Source: JAKAUF01 sp050746205
GTDB lineage: Bacteria; Acidobacteriota; Terriglobia; Terriglobales; SCQP01
Assembly (NCBI GenBank): GCA_050746205.1
Contig: JBOGKW010000032.1
Location: 1-24,994, forward strand
Reading direction: 5' to 3'
DNA length: 24,994 nt
The notes beneath the pieces were generated by a model. That model saw only the letters and a program-made list of their open reading frames with translations, was not told where the DNA came from and made no database searches. Made by a program: the position numbers and the translations under genes. Below are positions 7,087 through 14,550 of the stretch, piece by piece. Position 1 is the stretch's first letter. The number at the start of each line of letters is the position of its first letter.

Positions 7087-7644
7087 ATGAAACGCCTGAT
7101 CGCCCTTACCGCTTTCGCCCTGCTTGCCGCGCTGGCCGCCAGCGCGCAATCGAACCCTGTTGTGACTACCGTGCGGCACATGCTGATGCGAGATCAGCAC
7201 AACTTGGTCGCGGCGGCTCAGTATATGCCAGAGGCGAAATATTCCTACCAGCCGACGGCGAAGCAGATGACCTTCGGGCACCTGGTGGATCACATCGGGA
7301 TGTCCAACTTTTTTATGTGTTCAAAGATTGCGGGCACGGGTATGCCGCACCATGCCCATCTGACCCCGCAGTCGCCGAAAGCGGAACTGATCGCGCAGAT
7401 GGAGGCGTCGTTCAAATATTGCGAGGCTACGCTCGCCCACACGAACGACAGCGAACTCGGAGAGCCGATCCATCTGTTTGGATCGCACGAGATGCCGAAG
7501 GCCGCGGCGGTGATTGGCGTGGCGACCGACATGGCGGACCACTATGCCCAGGCCGCCGGTTATCTGCGGCTGAACGGCATTCTGCCGCCGACGGCGCACG
7601 GCGCAATGATGCCAATGAAGCATCACCATATGCGGATGCGGTAG
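7087..7644 (+). CDS. Secreted DinB-like four-helix protein
   Basis: The 185-residue protein has a clear signal peptide (MKRLIALTAFALLAALAASA, cleaved after ASA). The mature part fits the DinB/YfiT-like metal-binding four-helix family: FGHLVDHIGMSNFF gives the first histidine ligand region, and ATDMADHYAQAAGYLRLNGILPP is the typical last helix with the Asp-His pair. Family members often depend on a metal and act in thiol transferase or damage-related roles, but exported ones of this kind are largely uncharacterised. The tail is rich in Met and His (MMPMKHHHMRMR), which may bind metal. The start at 7087 is chosen for its signal peptide and GGAGGA; an in-frame ATG upstream at 7054 would spoil the signal. 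Confidence 0.8.
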   Translation: MKRLIALTAFALLAALAASAQSNPVVTTVRHMLMRDQHNLVAAAQYMPEAKYSYQPTAKQMTFGHLVDHIGMSNFFMCSKIAGTGMPHHAHLTPQSPKAELIAQMEASFKYCEATLAHTNDSELGEPIHLFGSHEMPKAAAVIGVATDMADHYAQAAGYLRLNGILPPTAHGAMMPMKHHHMRMR

Positions 7645-7686
7645 GGTTCCTTTAGGCTTCCGGGCCGTTCCAGCATAAAGCATGCC

Positions 7687-7706
7687 GCGGGGCGGCGCCG
7701 CTCCGC
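7687..7706. terminator. GC-rich hairpin between DinB-like gene and msrA
   Basis: A 20-base inverted repeat (GCGGGGCG and CGCTCCGC around GCGC, with one G-U pair) lies 43 bases after the DinB-like stop. It has no T-run. It may end the DinB-like transcript before msrA. Confidence 0.3.
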
Positions 7707-7740
7707 CGGCTGCGCGATACTGAAGGCGGAGGTGTGGGCC

Positions 7741-8220
7741 ATGGCGGGGCTGGAGAAGGCACGGTTCGCGGCGGGCTGTTTTTGGGGCGTGGAGGAGGCG
7801 TTCCGGCAGGCGCCCGGGGTTTTGAAGACCACGGCCGGTTACGCCGGTGGCCACGCGATCAACCCGACGTATGAGCAGGTCTGCGGCCATGGCACCGGCC
7901 ACGCCGAGGTCGTCGAGTTGGAGTTCGACCCGGCGCAGACCAGCTACGCGAAGCTGCTGGATCTATTTTTCGACAATCACGATCCCACGCAGTTAAACCG
8001 CCAGGGCCCAGATGTGGGCACGCAATACCGCTCGGCGATCTTTTTCTTTTCGCCGGAGCAGGAGCAGGCGGCGCGCCAGGCGGTGGCGGCGCGTCAGGCG
8101 AGCGGAAGACATGCCCGCCCGATCGTGACCGAAATTCAGCCGGCCGGCCCGTTCTACGGAGCCGAGGAATATCATCAGCAATATTTGTCCAAGCGCGGCC
8201 TGACGAGCTGCCACGTTTAA
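7741..8220 (+). CDS. msrA: Peptide-methionine (S)-S-oxide reductase
   Basis: MsrA reduces the S-epimer of methionine sulfoxide in proteins, using thioredoxin as electron donor. The 159-residue protein has the active-site GCFWG with nucleophile Cys13, TTAGYAGG, CGHGTGHAEVV, NHDPTQLNRQGPDVGTQYRS and the C-terminal EEYHQQYLSKRG. Cys157 near the end may be the resolving cysteine. I chose ATG 7741 because GGAGG lies eight bases upstream; a GTG three codons earlier would overlap that site. GATACT at 7716-7721 is a possible -10 box. There is no signal peptide, so it acts in the cytoplasm. msrB is not in the window. Confidence 0.95.
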   Translation: MAGLEKARFAAGCFWGVEEAFRQAPGVLKTTAGYAGGHAINPTYEQVCGHGTGHAEVVELEFDPAQTSYAKLLDLFFDNHDPTQLNRQGPDVGTQYRSAIFFFSPEQEQAARQAVAARQASGRHARPIVTEIQPAGPFYGAEEYHQQYLSKRGLTSCHV

Positions 8221-8382
8221 GCCAGGCCGCGCCGCGTTGCCGAGCCCGGATAACGCTCATCGCTTGGTCCACCGCACAGACGACTTCCGAAATGGGCGGC
8301 GTCTCGCGATTCCGAACGGCGAAGCCCTGCGCCGCGAGGAGTCAGCGATGGCGTCGCGATCCATAGGCGAGAAGGCCATCCT

Positions 8383-8400
8383 GAACCGCGAGCGCGGTTC
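8383..8400. terminator. Hairpin downstream of the aromatic operon
   Basis: GAACCGCG and CGCGGTTC form a perfect 8-bp inverted repeat separated by AG. With a workable loop the stem would be 7 bp. It is the second hairpin after the hcrB-like stop. No T-run follows on either strand. Confidence 0.4.
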
Positions 8401-8417
8401 CCGCATTAGCTGCGCGA

Positions 8418-8439
8418 AACCCACATGGGCGGATGGGTT
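8418..8439 (-). terminator. Hairpin immediately after the hcrB-like stop
   Basis: AACCCA and TGGGTT arms are separated by ten bases, starting two bases after the stop codon on the minus strand. With the stronger hairpin at 8383-8400 it may form a tandem terminator or protect the 3' end of the long operon message. Confidence 0.35.
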
Positions 8440-8440
8440 C

Positions 8441-9415
8441 TCATGCAAGCGCGAGGCAGGCGGCGAGGGCGCGGCGGGTTTGCACCTGGACCATCTCGCG
8501 GCGGTAATCCGAGGGCAGGGTGGACGTGCTGAGGGGCTTGGCCGCCTGATTCACCAAGCGCGCTACGGCGTCCAGGTCGGGGGGATCGGCGGCCAGGCAG
8601 GCGGCGACGCCGGGGACCAGGACGGGGGCGGGATTGAGGGCGGTGATGGCCAAGCGGGCCGCAATGCTGCCGTCGGGCTGACGGCGCAGGGCCAGGGCCA
8701 GAGCGGCCATGGGATAGTCAATGGAACTGCGCAGGCGGAACTTCTGGTAGCTGCCGCGCATACCGGCCGAGGCCGCGGGCAGGCGGAGGCGGGTGAGGAT
8801 CTCGTTGGGGCCCAGGCGCAACGGTCGGTCGCCTGCGCCGGAGTAGAGCCCGGCCAGCGGCAACCAGCGCCGGCCATCGGCGGCGGCGATCTCTACGCTG
8901 GCGTCCAGCGCCAGCAGGGCGGGGGCAGTATCAGCGGAAAAAGCCGCCCAGCAACGGTGGCCGCCGGGGGCGACATGGCACACCGTGCCGTCCTTTTTGA
9001 GGCAGAAGCCGCAGGACTGGCGCCAAAGATAGGACTGGTTGTACCAAAGGCAGCGGGTGTCCAGGCAGAGGTTGCCGCCCAGCGTGCCCATGTGGCGCAG
9101 CACCGGGCTGGCGATTTGTCCTGAGGCGGCGGCCAGCAGCGGAAATGCTTGGCCCAGGCCGGGATGCTCGGCAAGTGCATGAATGCGCGTCATAGCGCCG
9201 AGCAGCCAATCGCCGTTGGCCTCCTGGACAACGCCGGCGAGGGCGGGGATGGCACTCAGGTCAACCAGGTGGGCGGGGGAAAAGAGCCCTTGCTTGAGAG
9301 AGGGAATGAGATCGGTGCCGCCGGCCAGGAGCTTGGCTTCGCTTCCGTGCGCTGCCAACAACTCGAGGGCGGGGGCGAGTTCGCGCGGGCGGTGCAGTTG
9401 GAGGGCGGGCAGCAT
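8441..9415 (-). CDS. hcrB: 4-hydroxybenzoyl-CoA reductase-type FAD/[4Fe-4S] subunit
   Basis: This is the medium, FAD-binding subunit of a xanthine-oxidase-family molybdenum enzyme. FAD motifs LLAGGTDLIPSLKQG and TLGGNLC are present. Between them and the rest of the FAD domain lies the roughly 40-residue insertion found in 4-hydroxybenzoyl-CoA reductase (HBCR), with DTRCLWYNQ, FCLKKDG, VCHV and HRCWA. Counting from ATG 9415, the cysteines are 122, 138, 146 and 155, the same numbers I recall for the [4Fe-4S] ligands of Thauera aromatica HcrB, and the length (324) also matches. A TTG three codons upstream (9424) overlaps the hcrA-like stop and is the alternative start. HBCR removes the para-hydroxyl of 4-hydroxybenzoyl-CoA using ferredoxin. 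Substrate here is inferred, not shown. Confidence 0.88.
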   Translation of the reverse strand: MLPALQLHRPRELAPALELLAAHGSEAKLLAGGTDLIPSLKQGLFSPAHLVDLSAIPALAGVVQEANGDWLLGAMTRIHALAEHPGLGQAFPLLAAASGQIASPVLRHMGTLGGNLCLDTRCLWYNQSYLWRQSCGFCLKKDGTVCHVAPGGHRCWAAFSADTAPALLALDASVEIAAADGRRWLPLAGLYSGAGDRPLRLGPNEILTRLRLPAASAGMRGSYQKFRLRSSIDYPMAALALALRRQPDGSIAARLAITALNPAPVLVPGVAACLAADPPDLDAVARLVNQAAKPLSTSTLPSDYRREMVQVQTRRALAACLALA

Positions 9416-9420
9416 CGGGC

Positions 9421-11910
9421 TCAAGACCGTGGTGCTGGGTGGTCAGGTGGCGAGGACGCCTGGCCTATGGGCGACCGCGCCGCGCGAAGCGCGCGCAGGA
9501 CGCGGTCGGGGGTAAAGGGAGGCTCGTAGAGGCGGATGCCCGCGGCATCGTAAATGGCGTTGGCGATGGCGGGAATGACCGCGGCGAGCGAGCCCTCGCC
9601 GGCCTCCTTGGCGCCGAACGGGCCCTCGGGGTCCACGCTCTCGACAATGAAGGCCTCGATCGGCGGCGAGTCCAGGATGGTAGGCACGCGGTAGTCAAGC
9701 AGCGTGGGGTTGGCGAGCTGGCCGCCGCGGGTGTAGGCCATTTCCTCACTCAGCGCCTGGCCCAAGCCCATCCATACGGAGCCGATGACCTGGCCCTCGA
9801 CGGTGATGGGATTGAGGGCGCGGCCGCAGTCGTGGGCGGCCCAGACTTTGTGGACCGTGACCTGGCCGGTGGTTTCATCCACCGATACCTCGGCAACCTG
9901 GGCGGAATAGGAGTAGGCGGGCGAGGGGCCGACGCCAGCGCCCTTGAAATCGCCGCCTTGGGCGTCTTTGGGCGGCGAATACGTTCCGGTGCCGCGCAGC
10001 CGGGCGGCGCCCGGCGGCAGTGCCGCCGCGACCGCCTGGGCCCATGGCATGGCGTGGCCCTGGAAGCCCGCGTGGCCGTGGTGAAAGCAAATGGCCTCGG
10101 GCGGGCAGCCCCACGGTGCCGCGAGAGCGGCGGCGATTTGGCGCTTTAAGTCCTCCGCCGCGCGCAGAGCCGCGTTGCCGGCCATGAAGGTGACGCGGCT
10201 GGAATAGCTGCCCAAGTCCATCGGGGTCACCGCCGAATCGGCGGCGATGACAGTCATGCCTGGGAGCGGCAGACCCAGAGCCTCGGCGACAACCTGGGCC
10301 TGCATGGTGTCCGAGCCCTGGCCGATCTCGGCCGTGCCGGTCAGGACGGTGACCTGGCCATCGGCGCTGGCCTCGACGAACACCGTAGAGTGCACGGCGT
10401 CGGCGCGGTCCACGGCGTTGGCCGCGCCGCTCACATAATGACTGCAGGCCACGCCGAAGCCATGCCGTGGGGCGGGCAACGGCGGGTCTGGCCAGGCAAG
10501 CGCTGGGGGTGGGGCCGGGGATTGAGGTAAGCCCGCGGCTGGCGTACCGGCGGGGCTCAGTTCGGCCGGGCGGCGGACACCGTTGCCGACCGGGAGGGAG
10601 GCGGCCAGACCAGCGGGAAGCTTGCCTCGCCGCTCCCGCCGGCGATGCGCATCCCAGCCGGAGGCGGCGACGACTTTCTCCAGGCATTCGGGCAAGCCGT
10701 AGCTTTGTACGCGGAGGCCGTTGACGGTGACGCAGGGGGAGCGCAGGAAGTTGCGGCGGCGGAGCTCCGCGGGATCCAGGCCAAGGCGTTCGGCGAGCTC
10801 ATCGAGCTGGGCTTCAAAGGCGAAGCGCGTGTTGACCGTGCCGTGGCCGCGCATGGCGCCGCAGGCGGGCTTATTCGTGAGGACGCGATAGCCGTCCCAG
10901 CGGACGTGTGGAATGTCGTACATGGCGCCGAGCAGGGCGCCGGAGTAGAGCAGCGTGACGGGGCCATAACCGCAGTAGGCGCCGCCGTCTTGAATGACCT
11001 TGGCGCGGACGGCGAGGATCGTGCCGTCGCGGGCAGCGCCGGTTTCCAACTCGGTGATCTGGAGTGGGCGGCCGCGATGCGTGTAGAACACTTCCTCGCG
11101 GGAATAGACGATCTTCACCGGCGCGCCGGCGCGGCGGGCGGCGACGGCGGTGACGATCTCCAGCGGGCAGACCTCGCTCTTGCCGCCGAAGCCGCCGCCA
11201 ACCATCGGCTTGATGACGCGGATGCGCTCCATGGGCATTTGCAGCACGCGGGCGAGGGTCTTTTGCAGGTAATAGGGCACCTGGGTTGAGGACCAGACGG
11301 TCAGGTTGCCGTCCGGTTCGAAGCGGGCTAAGGTCGCGTGCGGCTCCATCGCCGCGTGGGTAACTGCGGGGCAGGCGTAGCGGTGGCGGCAGACGACCGC
11401 CGCCTGCGCCATGGCGGCATCGGGGTCGCCGAAGACGTGGTGGTATTCCTTTTCGATGTTGCGGGAGCGACGCGCGTGCAGCCAGCCGGCTTCGGGCGCG
11501 GCCATCGCCGCTTCGGGGTCGAAGTACGCGGGCAGCGGCTCATAGTCCACGCGGACGAGCGGCAGGGCGGCGGCAGCGGCGCGCTCGCTCTCGGCGACGA
11601 CGCAGGCGATGTTGTCGCCGATGTAGCGGGCTTTGTCCGGCTGGAGCGCGCACTCATCCTTGCCGATGGGCAGCACCCCATACGCGGTGGGGGCGTCGGC
11701 GCCGGTAATGACGCAGCGAACGCCGGGCAGCGCCAGGGCGGCCGACGCGTCTATGCTTCGGATGCGGGCGTGGGGCAGATGGGAGTGGAGAATCTTGCCG
11801 AACAGCATACCCTCCACCGCGAGGTCGTCGGTGTACTGGCCGGCGCCGGTGGTTTTGCGCGGCGCGTCCACCATGGCTACGGGGTGGCCGATGACCGAGA
11901 ACTCCGGCAT
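9421..11910 (-). CDS. hcrA: 4-hydroxybenzoyl-CoA reductase-type molybdopterin subunit
   Basis: This large molybdopterin-cytosine-dinucleotide-binding subunit has 829 residues. It shows VGGGFGGKSE, CGAMRGHG, the HcrA-like GFGVACSHYVSGA, GTAEIGQGSDT, SYSSRVTFMAGNA and the late FGAKEAGEGS, in which Glu772 aligns with the catalytic glutamate of the family. It is about 60 residues longer than the characterised HcrA (about 770), mainly because of a Pro/Ala-rich insertion near residues 425-482. ATG 11910, four bases after the hcrC-like stop, begins the homologous sequence; an upstream extension would only read through hcrC in another frame. The order small, large, medium subunit differs from the Thauera order hcrCAB only in name, being C, A, B here too. 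Confidence 0.88.
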   Translation of the reverse strand: MPEFSVIGHPVAMVDAPRKTTGAGQYTDDLAVEGMLFGKILHSHLPHARIRSIDASAALALPGVRCVITGADAPTAYGVLPIGKDECALQPDKARYIGDNIACVVAESERAAAAALPLVRVDYEPLPAYFDPEAAMAAPEAGWLHARRSRNIEKEYHHVFGDPDAAMAQAAVVCRHRYACPAVTHAAMEPHATLARFEPDGNLTVWSSTQVPYYLQKTLARVLQMPMERIRVIKPMVGGGFGGKSEVCPLEIVTAVAARRAGAPVKIVYSREEVFYTHRGRPLQITELETGAARDGTILAVRAKVIQDGGAYCGYGPVTLLYSGALLGAMYDIPHVRWDGYRVLTNKPACGAMRGHGTVNTRFAFEAQLDELAERLGLDPAELRRRNFLRSPCVTVNGLRVQSYGLPECLEKVVAASGWDAHRRRERRGKLPAGLAASLPVGNGVRRPAELSPAGTPAAGLPQSPAPPPALAWPDPPLPAPRHGFGVACSHYVSGAANAVDRADAVHSTVFVEASADGQVTVLTGTAEIGQGSDTMQAQVVAEALGLPLPGMTVIAADSAVTPMDLGSYSSRVTFMAGNAALRAAEDLKRQIAAALAAPWGCPPEAICFHHGHAGFQGHAMPWAQAVAAALPPGAARLRGTGTYSPPKDAQGGDFKGAGVGPSPAYSYSAQVAEVSVDETTGQVTVHKVWAAHDCGRALNPITVEGQVIGSVWMGLGQALSEEMAYTRGGQLANPTLLDYRVPTILDSPPIEAFIVESVDPEGPFGAKEAGEGSLAAVIPAIANAIYDAAGIRLYEPPFTPDRVLRALRAARSPIGQASSPPDHPAPRS

Positions 11911-11914
11911 AAGG

Positions 11915-12442
11915 CTATCGGCCCTCCGCACTGCGGGGTGAGGCCGCCGACGTCGGCGCTGCGGCGGAGGCGCTGAGCGCGGCCAGGGCGGCACGGACGG
12001 AGGCGAGGATCTGGACATAGCCTGTGCAGCGGCAGATGTTGCCGCTGAGGGCAGCTTGGATCTCGGCGTCGGAGGGATCGGGGCGGTGGTCGAGCAATGC
12101 CTTGGCGGCCATCACCATGCCGGGGGTGCAGAAGCCGCATTGCGCGCCGCCCATGCGGCCGAAGGCCTGCTGCAAGGCGGCCAGGCGGGGGTCGGCGGCG
12201 GCGCCTGCGCCCGCGCCCTCGATCGTGGTGACCTGGGCGCCATCGCAGGCGGCGGCGAGCAGGGTGCAGGCCAGGGCGGGCTGGCCATTGACCAGCACCG
12301 TGCAGGCGCCGCAACTGGAGTCGTCACAGCCGCATTTGGTCCCGGTGAGGCGGAGTTGGACGCGCAAGGCCTCCAGCAACAAAGTGGCCGGTTCGAGGTC
12401 GAGGCGGCACGGCTGGCCGTTGACGGTGAGTTGGGCAATCAT
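11915..12442 (-). CDS. hcrC: 4-hydroxybenzoyl-CoA reductase-type [2Fe-2S] subunit
   Basis: This small subunit carries two [2Fe-2S] clusters that pass electrons between FAD and molybdenum. The N-terminal plant-type ferredoxin domain has Cys39, Cys44, Cys47 and Cys59 (in GCDDSSCGACTV and onwards), and the helical C-terminal domain has CGFCTPGM (Cys102, Cys105) and ICRCTGY (Cys137, Cys139). At 175 residues it is slightly longer than usual because of an Ala/Ser-rich tail after about residue 152. It has no signal peptide, so the enzyme is cytoplasmic. The start codon overlaps the TPR gene's stop (ATGA), which implies translational coupling; hcrA-like follows after four bases. Confidence 0.93.
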   Translation of the reverse strand: MIAQLTVNGQPCRLDLEPATLLLEALRVQLRLTGTKCGCDDSSCGACTVLVNGQPALACTLLAAACDGAQVTTIEGAGAGAAADPRLAALQQAFGRMGGAQCGFCTPGMVMAAKALLDHRPDPSDAEIQAALSGNICRCTGYVQILASVRAALAALSASAAAPTSAASPRSAEGR

Positions 12443-13629
12443 GAAGGGCCGGCGAGGCCGGGCTGGCGCTCCATCTCCGCCAACATGGCCTTTAGCCGCG
12501 GGCGCAGGCGGGGATCGGCCTGGCCCAGGTCGGCGGCGCGGCGGGCCGCGGCCAGCGCGGCGTGCGCTTCGCCCAAAGCGCGGCGGGCCAGGGCCAGGTT
12601 GGCGTGATTTTCGGGGTCCTCGGGGTGGGCGGCGATGGCCTGCTCGATGAGGGGGATGGCGCGCTCGGGATGGTTGCCCAGCAGCAAGCTGGCGGCGGCG
12701 TCTTTCAACACGGCCGCCGCGGTCGGTTGTAGGCGCAGGGCCATCTGGTAATAAAAGACGGCCTGGTCGTGCTCACCCTGGGCGCGGTGGGCGTCGCCGA
12801 GGGCGGCCCAGGAGCGATAGTCGTTGGGCGCCAGGTTGGTGGCGCGGGCGGCCAGCGGGAGGGCTTCCTCTTCGCCACCGTGGCGGGCCAGGATGGCGGC
12901 CAGCGCGGCATGGGCCAGGCCATCGTCGGCATCGGCGTGGATGGCCGCGCCCAACAGCTCGATGGCGCGGCGAATGAAGGCCTCCTGCTCGGCCTCAGGC
13001 AGGTGGGCCGCCTCGCTCCACAAGGCCAACCCCAGTTCCCTGGCCGCGTCGCCATCCAGGATGGGAATGCCTTCCAGCAGTTTGAACACGGTGGCGGGAC
13101 GATGGCCCGAGAGCAGCTCCAGGGCTACGGCGGCGCGGGCCGCGGCCAGAAAAAAGTCCAGCTCCAGGGCCCGCACTTGGGCGCGCTGTGGATCGCTGTT
13201 GTCCGGCGTGAAGGAAGCAATAAACCAGACCAAGGCGGCGAAGGACCGGCTGCGCAGATCCTCGAAGGAGCGGGTCAGCGGCGCGGGCACCTCGCGCTCG
13301 CAAGCCTGGGCGGCGGCCTCCAGCAACAGATAGAGCAGGTGGTGGCCCTCCTCGGACGGCGCCTCCCGGCTTATCGTCTGGGTTCGCTTGCCGGGGCGGC
13401 GGACGGTGAGAGTGCCTTGCAGGGCCGAGCCGGCGGTGATCTCAATGCTCAGCTCCACGCCCCCGCTCTTGGCGGCCGCACCGGCCGGAGCCAGCGGCAC
13501 TTGGCAGCGCTCCAGCCAGCGGCGGAACAAGGCCTCCAGGCCAGCCGCGCTGATCTCCGGAAGGGGCAGCATGACGCCAAAGATGGTGGGATCGGCAGTG
13601 ATGGTGGCGGAGCGGAGGAGGACGGGCAT
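12439..13629 (-). CDS. TPR-repeat protein embedded in the aromatic operon
   Basis: The 396-residue protein has no signal peptide. Residues 1 to about 200 form a domain I do not recognise, beginning MPVLLRSATITADPTIFGV and including SFAALVWFIASFTPDNSDPQRA. Residues about 215-385 are tetratricopeptide repeats; good examples are SWAALGDAHRAQGEHDQAVF and NHANLALARRALGEAHAAL. TPR arrays bind other proteins. It overlaps the hcrC-like start by ATGA and follows the Dch-like gene by 21 bases, so it is co-expressed with the molybdenum enzyme. A role in its assembly is one guess; nothing in the sequence proves it. Confidence 0.8.
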   Translation of the reverse strand: MPVLLRSATITADPTIFGVMLPLPEISAAGLEALFRRWLERCQVPLAPAGAAAKSGGVELSIEITAGSALQGTLTVRRPGKRTQTISREAPSEEGHHLLYLLLEAAAQACEREVPAPLTRSFEDLRSRSFAALVWFIASFTPDNSDPQRAQVRALELDFFLAAARAAVALELLSGHRPATVFKLLEGIPILDGDAARELGLALWSEAAHLPEAEQEAFIRRAIELLGAAIHADADDGLAHAALAAILARHGGEEEALPLAARATNLAPNDYRSWAALGDAHRAQGEHDQAVFYYQMALRLQPTAAAVLKDAAASLLLGNHPERAIPLIEQAIAAHPEDPENHANLALARRALGEAHAALAAARRAADLGQADPRLRPRLKAMLAEMERQPGLAGPS

Positions 13630-13650
13630 AGGGGTTCGCTTTCCGAGCGC

Positions 13651-14424
13651 TTAGGCCGGTCTTCCCGTGGCGGGCGGGGCCCAGACGGGCGGGCGCTTTT
13701 CCAAGAACGCCCGTACGCCTTCGCGCGCATCCTCCAATTTTGGCAGTTCCCGGCGATAGCGGTCTTCAATATCCGCCAGCGCCTGAAGAAACCCGTCACC
13801 GCGGACGGCGCGGCGGGCGACGGGCAAAATTTGCGGCGACAGCGCCAGCCATTGAGCGCGATGGGCGGCGGCAGCAGTGTCCAACTGGCCGCTGGGCACG
13901 GCGCGGTCAATCAGCCCGCTGGCCAGGGCTTCGGCGGCGGAGATACGGCGGCCGCTGAGGATCCAGTCCTGGGCACGGCGCAGGCCAACCATGGCGGGAA
14001 GGAGGACGCTGGCGACCGGCGGGAAGCTGCCGACGCGAATCTCGGGGAACCCGAAGTCGGCGTGGTCGGCGGCTAGGACGGCATCGCAAAAGCAGGCCAG
14101 CTCGGCGCCGCCGCCCAGAGCTAGGTCACGGACGACGGCAAGGGTGAGGAAGTCGGAGACAGCGAGACGGCGGAAGATGGCGTGGAAATTGCGCAACATG
14201 GCCTCGGCGCGCTCCGGCAGGTGTTCGTCCACGGCCACCCCGGCGGAAAAACAGCGGCATTCTGGGGCGGACTCAAACTGGACGATGCGAGTCGCGGCTG
14301 GCAGGGCTTCCAAGGCCGCGAGGATCTCCCGGGCCATCGGAACATCAATAATGTTCAGCGGCGGCCGGGACAGGATCAGCCGGCTCACCGGGCCATCAGT
14401 GGCGAGTTGGAGGTACGCGGGCAT
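13651..14424 (-). CDS. Crotonase-family hydratase resembling cyclohexa-1,5-diene-1-carbonyl-CoA hydratase
   Basis: This 257-residue enoyl-CoA hydratase/isomerase family protein has both usual acid residues: Glu108 in LALGGGAELA and Glu128 in FGFPEIRVGSF. Several features are those I recall from Dch enzymes of the benzoyl-CoA reductive pathway: PPLNIIDVPM, AGVAVDEHLPERAEAML in place of the common oxyanion sequence, PPVASVLLP after the second Glu, and a C-terminal REGVRAFLEKRPPVW. Dch adds water to a cyclic dienoyl-CoA. Its place after a BoxB-like gene is unusual because the two belong to different benzoyl-CoA routes. A different cyclic or aromatic acyl-CoA substrate is possible. Confidence 0.8.
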   Translation of the reverse strand: MPAYLQLATDGPVSRLILSRPPLNIIDVPMAREILAALEALPAATRIVQFESAPECRCFSAGVAVDEHLPERAEAMLRNFHAIFRRLAVSDFLTLAVVRDLALGGGAELACFCDAVLAADHADFGFPEIRVGSFPPVASVLLPAMVGLRRAQDWILSGRRISAAEALASGLIDRAVPSGQLDTAAAAHRAQWLALSPQILPVARRAVRGDGFLQALADIEDRYRRELPKLEDAREGVRAFLEKRPPVWAPPATGRPA

Positions 14425-14550
14425 AAGGAGCGGGAGCGGAACTGGTGGCGGGCGCGGCGCTGGTTTTCGCCGGTGGGGCGGTCGGCTTACCCCTGCCGCA
14501 GCGCGCAGGCTGAGGCGCGCGAAGCACCGGCGGACGCCGGTCCCACCCGG
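14425..14550 (-). other. Gap between boxB-like and Dch-like genes with two hairpins
   Basis: At 126 bases this is the longest gap inside the operon. In transcript order it has a hairpin (ACCGGC/GCCGGT around GTCC, 14526-14541) ten bases after the boxB-like stop, then GCGCGC/GCGCGC (14501-14520). No T-run or convincing promoter follows. These structures may stabilise or partly end the upstream message. Confidence 0.45.

Larger units (their letters stand above)
8221..8440. other. Convergent gap between msrA and the hcrB-like gene
   Basis: This 220-base gap has no convincing gene. Next to the hcrB-like stop it carries two hairpins in tandem (8418-8439 and 8383-8400). Farther in, GGCGTCTCGCGATTCC and GGCGTCGCGATCC form an imperfect direct repeat about 50 bases apart. 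I cannot assign a function to the repeat. Confidence 0.4.

Noticed and set aside
6474..7655. 393-codon plus-strand open frame crossing the amidase start, Tat gene and DinB-like gene
   Set aside because: It runs antisense or out of frame over three genes with good homology or signal features and gives low-complexity Gly/Arg-rich sequence, as expected for shadow frames in high-GC DNA.
8298..8362. Imperfect direct repeat (GGCGTCTCGCGATTCC / GGCGTCGCGATCC) as a CRISPR-like or attachment site
   Set aside because: Only two unequal copies, no regular spacing, and no integrase or cas gene nearby.
8257..8448. 63-codon minus-strand frame in the msrA/hcrB-like gap
   Set aside because: No ribosome-binding site, no recognisable domain, and it covers two hairpins and the hcrB-like stop.
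11911..12018. N-terminal extension of the molybdopterin subunit
   Set aside because: It lies over the hcrC-like gene in another frame and is Arg/Pro-rich; ATG 11910 starts the homologous sequence.
12769..14076. 435-codon plus-strand open frame
   Set aside because: It is antisense to the TPR and Dch-like genes and is Gly/Gln/Arg-rich without family motifs.
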